Shown here one piece after another: positions 33,086-37,455 of a DNA stretch of 37,455 nucleotides. A program made the position numbers and the translations under genes. The notes below the pieces were generated by a model, which saw only the letters and a program-made list of their open reading frames with translations, was not told the origin of the DNA and ran no database searches. The stretch is from positions 1-37,455 of the forward strand of contig DYSI01000016.1 in the NCBI GenBank assembly GCA_020718275.1, in the 5' to 3' direction. This DNA comes from Draconibacterium orientale. Its GTDB lineage: Bacteria > Bacteroidota > Bacteroidia > Bacteroidales > UBA1556. The stretch's first letter is position 1; each line of letters opens with the position of its first letter.

Positions 33086-34165
33086 TTATTGCTTAGAAGT
33101 TTTAATTAAGTCCATAAATTCATCAAACAGAAATTCGGTATCAGTGGGTCCACTAGATGCTTCGGGGTGAAATTGGGTGCTAAAAAAAGGCTTCGTTTTA
33201 TGTTTAAAACCTTCATTCGTTTCATCGTTTAGATTGATAAACAGAGGTTCCCAATCCGAACTTAAACTATTGTTATCCACTGCAAATCCATGATTTTGGG
33301 AAGTAATGTAGGCATTATTGGTACCGACATGCAAGACAGGTTGATTATGACTACGATGACCGTATTTCAATTTATAAGTATTTGCGCCAGAGGCGATAGA
33401 CATTAATTGGTTTCCTAGGCAAATCCCAAAGATTGGCTCATCATTTCTGAAAGCCAACTCCAAATTTTTGATGGTAGGAATACATAGCTGCGGATCGCCA
33501 GGACCATTGCTGATGAACAAGCCATCGTAAGCAATTTGACTAAAATCATAATCCCAAGGAACTCTGATTATCGTCGTATCGCGTTTCAATAGATGTCTGA
33601 TTATATTGTTTTTAACACCGCAATCGATTAACAAAATCCGGTATTTACCCTGACCATAAATTTGGGTTTCGCGAATACTAACTTCATCCACAAGGTTACG
33701 AGCATTCGGATCATCCCATTCAACATCTACATCGTCAACAATGATTTTACCCAGCATAGCCCCTTTCTCGCGCAAATGCTTAGTCAGAGCCCGCGTATCG
33801 ATGCCATGAATGCCAGGAATTTTATTTTCAATCATCCAATCTTCCAGACTCTTTTCAGCATTCCAATGGCTATAATCTTCACTATAATACGAAATTACAA
33901 ATCCACTAATTTGGATTCGGTCAGATTCGTAATGCATAAGCATGTGGTCTTTTTCGCCTTTTTGCGGAACTCCATAATTGCCAATAATTGGATAAGTAGC
34001 AACTAAAATCTGACCTTTGTAGGATGGATCTGTTAAACTTTCAGGGTAACCGGTCATGGCCGTATTGAAAACCACTTCGCCGGCAACACTTTGCTGGTAG
34101 CCAAAGCTTATTCCTTCGTATTGACTACCGTCTTCTAATACTAAACTTGCTCTTTTATTGTTCAT
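33086..34165 (-). CDS. carA: Carbamoyl-phosphate synthase small subunit (glutaminase)
   Basis: 359 residues. CarA hydrolyses glutamine and channels ammonia to CarB. The class I glutamine amidotransferase triad is clear: Cys in FGICLGNQLMSIASGA, and His and Glu in FSTQFHPEASSGP near the C-terminus. The N-terminal CPSase domain has TGYPESLTDPSYKGQILVAT. Slightly shorter than E. coli CarA (382). The start ATG (34165) lies 13 nt after the T-run of a terminator-like hairpin and downstream of a small leader ORF. Confidence 0.96.
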   Translation of the reverse strand: MNNKRASLVLEDGSQYEGISFGYQQSVAGEVVFNTAMTGYPESLTDPSYKGQILVATYPIIGNYGVPQKGEKDHMLMHYESDRIQISGFVISYYSEDYSHWNAEKSLEDWMIENKIPGIHGIDTRALTKHLREKGAMLGKIIVDDVDVEWDDPNARNLVDEVSIRETQIYGQGKYRILLIDCGVKNNIIRHLLKRDTTIIRVPWDYDFSQIAYDGLFISNGPGDPQLCIPTIKNLELAFRNDEPIFGICLGNQLMSIASGANTYKLKYGHRSHNQPVLHVGTNNAYITSQNHGFAVDNNSLSSDWEPLFINLNDETNEGFKHKTKPFFSTQFHPEASSGPTDTEFLFDEFMDLIKTSKQ

Positions 34166-34177
34166 TAACAGCTGGTT

Positions 34178-34205
34178 AAAAAAATACCCCCTTAAACTAA
34201 GGAGG
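34178..34205 (-). terminator. Terminator hairpin in the carAB leader (candidate attenuator)
   Basis: On the - strand, CCTCCTTA (34205-34198) and TAAGGGGG (34194-34187) form an 8-bp stem with one U-G pair and a 3-nt loop. TA and seven T follow (34184-34178), and an A-run 2 nt before the stem (34212-34208) can extend the stem through the T-run. This is a convincing intrinsic terminator, but it sits 13 nt before the carA start rather than after a gene. The TAA of a 17-codon leader ORF lies in its 3' arm. Confidence 0.75.
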
Positions 34206-34245
34206 AATTTTTGGAAATTATTATTATAGCGTTTCTAAAATTCAT
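34192..34245 (-). CDS. Candidate carAB leader peptide
   Basis: A 17-codon ORF on the - strand, MNFRNAIIIISKNSSLV, with ATG at 34245-34243 and TAA at 34194-34192. It contains four consecutive Ile codons (ATA ATA ATA ATT) and ends inside the 3' arm of the terminator hairpin upstream of carA. A ribosome reaching the last codons would cover the hairpin and block it. A GGAGG at 34264-34260 lies 14 nt upstream of the ATG, far for a Shine-Dalgarno, and could instead pair with CCUCC of the hairpin. Coding status is inferred from position and structure only. Confidence 0.45.
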   Translation of the reverse strand: MNFRNAIIIISKNSSLV

Positions 34246-34341
34246 ATTGGGCGAATCTGCCTCCAAAACAAAGAGATTTTGACTTAAAAACTGTTGCATT
34301 AACGATCAAATTTAAAGTGATTGTTTTGGTTTATTGGTCGA

Positions 34342-34349
34342 CAAAAATA
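34342..34349 (-). promoter_or_regulatory. Possible carAB -7 box (TATTTTTG on - strand)
   Basis: TATTTTTG read on the - strand matches TAnnTTTG. It would give a leader of about 170 nt that contains the leader ORF and attenuator. The nearest TTG-type -33 match leaves a short spacer (14 nt). A second match, TAATTTTG, occurs at 34401-34394. Confidence 0.35.
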
Positions 34350-34622
34350 AGTTTATTTAACTGCAAAAAGATAAAAGTTAAACTTGTTTTCCACAAAATT
34401 ATTAAGAGTGTTTCCTTATAAATAACTCTCGGTAGACTACAAGATTATATAAAAGCAGCGATTACGTATGTAAATGTAACGGGCAAAGTTTATTCCAGCA
34501 TGGAGTTCAAAAAAGTGAAACTAAGGAATTAAAAGCAATTTTTCAGCATCCCTCCACTTCAACTTGACCGTGTATTTTAGGAGAATTCGCTTTTTCATTT
34601 TGGTAGCTTAGCGTGTTATTTC

Positions 34623-34655
34623 TTGCGCCACGCATGCAATAAAAATTTACTTTTG
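34623..34655 (+). promoter_or_regulatory. Likely porZ promoter (TTG ... TACTTTTG)
   Basis: TTG at 34623-34625 and TACTTTTG at 34648-34655 are 22 nt apart, within the range for Bacteroidota promoters. The -7 box lies 53 nt before the porZ ATG. Confidence 0.5.
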
Positions 34656-34708
34656 AAGTTATAAATGGTCGGTATTAAAAGCATAATTGCCACCATATCA
34701 TTCACCAA

Positions 34709-37051
34709 ATGTCAAAAATAACTATGCATAATTTTCCATTTAAATCAATCCTTTTAGTCTTACTATTTTTCCCAAGCTATATTTTTTCGCAGATAGAATT
34801 AGAAGCTTGGCGCGAACATTTACCTTACTCTCAAACCATCGCCGTAGCAGAAGGGGAATCAAATAGGATATATGCAGCCACCCCGTTTAGCGCTTTCTAT
34901 CTGGATCAAAACGAAGATCAAATCGTTAGAATGTCAACAATATCAGGGCTTTCAGATGTAAATATTGCCTCTATGGAATTTGATGCTAAGAGTGGTTTTT
35001 TGGTTATTGCCTACGAAAATGCTAATATCGATTTGGTAAAAAACGATCAAGTTATTAATATTTCAGACATCAAGCGAAAGTCGATGATTGGAAGTAAGCG
35101 AATAAATAGAATTACCTTTTTCAACTCATTAATATATCTAAGTACCGATTTTGGAATAGTTGTTTTAGACCCCATAAAGCGCGAAATTAAAGGTACTTAT
35201 TACATTGGACCCAATGGAAAAAACATTTCCGTGCATGACCTCGCCTACGACGACCAAAATTTTTATGCCGCCACCAGCGAAGGCCTCTATCAGGCATCTA
35301 TCTCAGAACCCAATTTGAGCGATTATTCAAATTGGCATTTAGAAACTAATTTACCAAAACCACTTGCAAGTTATAATCTTGTGACCTGCCATCAAGGTGA
35401 TGTTTTTGTAAATAATGCTGGAAGCACTTATGGTACAGACACCGTTTATTATAAGCAGAATGGCATTTGGAGTGTTTTCAATGGCATTTCGCATCAACCG
35501 ACCCACCGGATACGAAGCTTTGGTGACACCTTGATTTTTGCACAAGAATACAATTTCCATTATTTTTATAATAACTTAAGTGCCAATTTCTTAGCTTATA
35601 GTTATGGAGAAACAAGTCCTTCGGTAAATGACGTAATTGTGGATAAAAAGGGCAGCTTTTGGATTGCCGATAAGAACGAATCATTGGTACATAATACGCG
35701 AGAATGGGCCTATTTTTTCTATAAACCGGGCGGACCAACCTTTAAGAATGTCTATTCCATGAGCTGCACCCAAGGTCAGCTATGGGTTGCCTCTGGTGGG
35801 ATTGAAAGTAATTGGGGAGCTGCCTATGCCAAAAAAGGAATTTATACTTTTCAAAACCAACAGTGGCAATCATTCAACTATAGCAATACGCCCATCTTCG
35901 ACAGCATTGTGGATGTGATGAAAGTGATGGTAAATCCAGAAAATTCCAGTGAGGTTTTTGTGGCAAGTTGGGGAAATGGTCTTTTACATTTTCGCAATAA
36001 TCAATTAGTGACTATTTATAACGAGCAAAACAGCAGCCTTTCAGATGCGGTGAATTACAACGGATTTGTTGGCGTGGCTGGCCTAGCATTCGATCAGCAA
36101 AATTATCTTTGGGTCACCAATAGTTCCAATAGTAATGCGCTAAGTTTCAGAAAACCAAATGGTAGCTGGAAAGCACTTAATCTATCTCCTTATATTACTG
36201 ACAATGCCGTGGGCGATTTGATTATTGACGATTTGGGTCAAAAATGGATTATTATTCCACGCGGTGGAGGCATTGTGGTGTATAATGACCAGAATACACC
36301 CGACAACACAACAGATGATTTAAAAAAGAAAATTACCGATGCCGACAACCAAGGCAAACTGCCAGTGATGGGCGTGAATTGTTTGGCAAAAGATCAAAAA
36401 GGTGCAATTTGGGTGGGAACGGACGAAGGCGTAGCCGTTTTCTATTCTCCTGAATTGGTTTTTAGCAATCAAAATTATGATGCCAAACAGATTTATATCG
36501 AACAAGAAGGCATTTCGCAATATCTTTTAGAATCCGAAACGGTAAGTTCAATAGCCATCGACGGGGCAAATCGCAAATGGTTTGGGACGCGCAATGCAGG
36601 TGTTTTCCTGATGTCGGAGGATGGAAGCAAACAGATATATCATTTTAACCGTAGTAATAGCCCCTTGCTCAGCGATAATATTTATAGCATTGCAATCGAC
36701 CATCAAAGTGGCGAAGTGTTTTTTGGTACCGAAAACGGCATCATCTCTTTCCGAAGTACTGCAACAGAAGGCAGTGAATATCAAGAAACTAGCCTTAGTG
36801 TTTTTCCAAATCCAGTACGACCTGAGTACGAAGGACTCATCGCTATCAAAGGAACAGTGGAGAATGCCAATGTAAAAATCACCGATATTTCTGGTAATTT
36901 AGTTTTTGAAACCACCGCATTAGGAGGTCAAGCCATTTGGAATGGAAAGAATGGAAATGGTGAAAAGGTAGCCAGTGGCGTCTACTTAGTTTTTTCGACC
37001 GACGAAAGTGGCGAGCAAACGGCTACTGCTAAAATTCTCTTTATAAAATAA
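34709..37051 (+). CDS. porZ: PorZ-like type IX secretion system beta-propeller protein
   Basis: 780 residues, close to Porphyromonas PorZ in length and layout. PorZ sits on the cell surface as part of the T9SS attachment complex, delivering the A-LPS anchor to sortase PorU. A signal peptide ends near IFSQ (residue ~28), directly followed by the family start IELEAWREHLPYSQTIAVAEG. The body has repeated propeller blades (GLSDVNIASMEFD, GAIWVGTDEGVAVF, NRKWFGTRNAGVFLMSEDG), and the last ~85 residues are a T9SS-type C-terminal domain (SVFPNPVRPEYEG ... VFETTALGGQAIWNGKNGNG). ATG 34709 or 34724 are both possible starts; either keeps the signal peptide. Confidence 0.88.
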   Translation: MSKITMHNFPFKSILLVLLFFPSYIFSQIELEAWREHLPYSQTIAVAEGESNRIYAATPFSAFYLDQNEDQIVRMSTISGLSDVNIASMEFDAKSGFLVIAYENANIDLVKNDQVINISDIKRKSMIGSKRINRITFFNSLIYLSTDFGIVVLDPIKREIKGTYYIGPNGKNISVHDLAYDDQNFYAATSEGLYQASISEPNLSDYSNWHLETNLPKPLASYNLVTCHQGDVFVNNAGSTYGTDTVYYKQNGIWSVFNGISHQPTHRIRSFGDTLIFAQEYNFHYFYNNLSANFLAYSYGETSPSVNDVIVDKKGSFWIADKNESLVHNTREWAYFFYKPGGPTFKNVYSMSCTQGQLWVASGGIESNWGAAYAKKGIYTFQNQQWQSFNYSNTPIFDSIVDVMKVMVNPENSSEVFVASWGNGLLHFRNNQLVTIYNEQNSSLSDAVNYNGFVGVAGLAFDQQNYLWVTNSSNSNALSFRKPNGSWKALNLSPYITDNAVGDLIIDDLGQKWIIIPRGGGIVVYNDQNTPDNTTDDLKKKITDADNQGKLPVMGVNCLAKDQKGAIWVGTDEGVAVFYSPELVFSNQNYDAKQIYIEQEGISQYLLESETVSSIAIDGANRKWFGTRNAGVFLMSEDGSKQIYHFNRSNSPLLSDNIYSIAIDHQSGEVFFGTENGIISFRSTATEGSEYQETSLSVFPNPVRPEYEGLIAIKGTVENANVKITDISGNLVFETTALGGQAIWNGKNGNGEKVASGVYLVFSTDESGEQTATAKILFIK

Positions 37052-37325
37052 TTGCTACCTTGCTCAATTTCGGGAAAAATTGTCTCCGCTGATAAGCTGA
37101 TACTGACATTGCAATTTAAACAGAAATGAACACTGCAAGCGGGTTAAAACGAGCTTGGTAAGTTGAATAATACCAACTAAAAAATAGCGCCCTATAAATC
37201 TGAGTATTTTTTAATTGAATTAACAGGCTAAATTTCCTCTTAATTTAAAACAAATTAACCGTTACCTTTTTACTTGCTGCTGATTGCTTAATATGTTTTC
37301 TTTTTACCTTTTTGCTCATCCTTAA

Positions 37326-37455
37326 TCATACCACAGGTTTATTTGAAACAGCGATAAGTAAACGATCAAAAAGCCCTTCACCAAAATACCTTCTATTGAA
37401 TTTATAGCAAAATTCGTCAAGATATCTCTGTAAATATTTGCCGTCGATTTTATGG
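37326..37455 (-). mobile_element. IS1595/ISXO2-like transposase, C-terminal end (truncated by the window)
   Basis: On the - strand from the window edge the frame reads HKIDGKYLQRYLDEF, CYKFNRRYFGEGLFDRLLIA, then VSNKPVV and TGA at 37328-37326. This matches the C-terminus of ISXO2-like (IS1595 family) transposases, where FCYKFNRR and a LFDRLL helix follow the DDE-type domain. The rest of the transposase lies outside the window. The IS end should lie within 37052-37325, a 274-bp stretch where I see no other gene and cannot pick the terminal repeat without the other end. Confidence 0.75.

Larger units (their letters stand above)
34166..34708. other. 543-bp divergent intergenic region between carA and porZ
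   Basis: The carA-proximal ~180 bp hold the leader ORF, hairpin and possible promoter described separately. The porZ-proximal ~90 bp hold a -7 box. The middle (about 34402-34620) is AT-rich and shows no ORF, tRNA or repeat that I can recognise; an sRNA there cannot be ruled out. Confidence 0.6.

Noticed and set aside
34585-34640. tRNA-like stretch (TGGTAGCTTAGC)
   Set aside because: It resembles a D-arm, but no acceptor stem, anticodon arm or T-arm sequence (GGTTCGA-like) follows at the right distance.
37052-37110. porZ terminator hairpin (CAATTT/AAATTG)
   Set aside because: The stem is six AT-rich pairs with no T-run after it, so I do not list it.
1-37455. CRISPR arrays, rRNA, tRNA or phage genes
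   Set aside because: No regularly spaced repeats, no rRNA or tRNA sequence and no phage structural or integrase ORFs were found on either strand.

Overview
The window is ordinary-composition, AT-rich chromosomal DNA of a member of the Bacteroidota. The evidence is a T9SS component (PorZ), two proteins with C-terminal T9SS-type sorting domains, repeated TAnnTTTG promoter boxes, weak or absent Shine-Dalgarno sequences, and family-typical proteins (MutS2, MnmD, HsdR_N-only protein, RsmI-like methylase). I cannot place it below phylum or class.

Region 1 (1-9070, + strand) is the most unusual part. It is a run of complex I / group 4 hydrogenase-like genes: a double antiporter-like membrane subunit (cut by the window edge), then NuoH-, NuoB-, NuoC- and NuoD-like subunits, a NuoI-type ferredoxin fused to a GltD/PreT-type NAD(P)H flavoprotein, a dihydroorotate/dihydropyrimidine dehydrogenase-like protein and a CBS-pair protein. 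It closes with a clear intrinsic terminator. The catalytic subunit lacks a full NiFe ligand set and also the quinone-pocket His and Tyr of complex I. The NuoB-like subunit has three of the four cluster cysteines. The complex is therefore neither a hydrogenase nor a normal NADH:quinone reductase. It resembles the Ehr/MBS type and is tied here to an NAD(P)H- and DHOD-like redox module.

Region 2 (9071-16904, + strand) holds housekeeping genes: an RlmI-like methyltransferase, a pseudouridine synthase, a SpoU methyltransferase, a decaying SRPBCC pseudogene next to a 61-bp palindromic remnant, an HsdR_N-domain protein, an IspZ-like/Nudix fusion, a PLP-dependent dehydratase, an RsmI-like methylase and a membrane J-domain protein.

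Region 3 (16905-22482, both strands) has a lipoprotein with the CrcB fluoride channel, two tandem acylphosphatase-like ORFs in the same frame separated by one TAA codon, MnmD with a propeller-like lipoprotein, a thioredoxin, and FolC.

Region 4 (21148-34165, - strand) runs, in transcription order, carA-carB, a DUF2271-like T9SS cargo, a polytopic membrane protein, then a tight operon of GHMP kinase, MutS2, aminotransferase and FolC. The carAB leader carries a 17-residue ORF ending inside a strong terminator hairpin 13 nt before carA. This looks like a translation-coupled attenuator and is the best regulatory find here.

Region 5 (34166-37455) has a divergent promoter region, porZ, and at the window edge the C-terminus of an IS1595/ISXO2-like transposase on the - strand.
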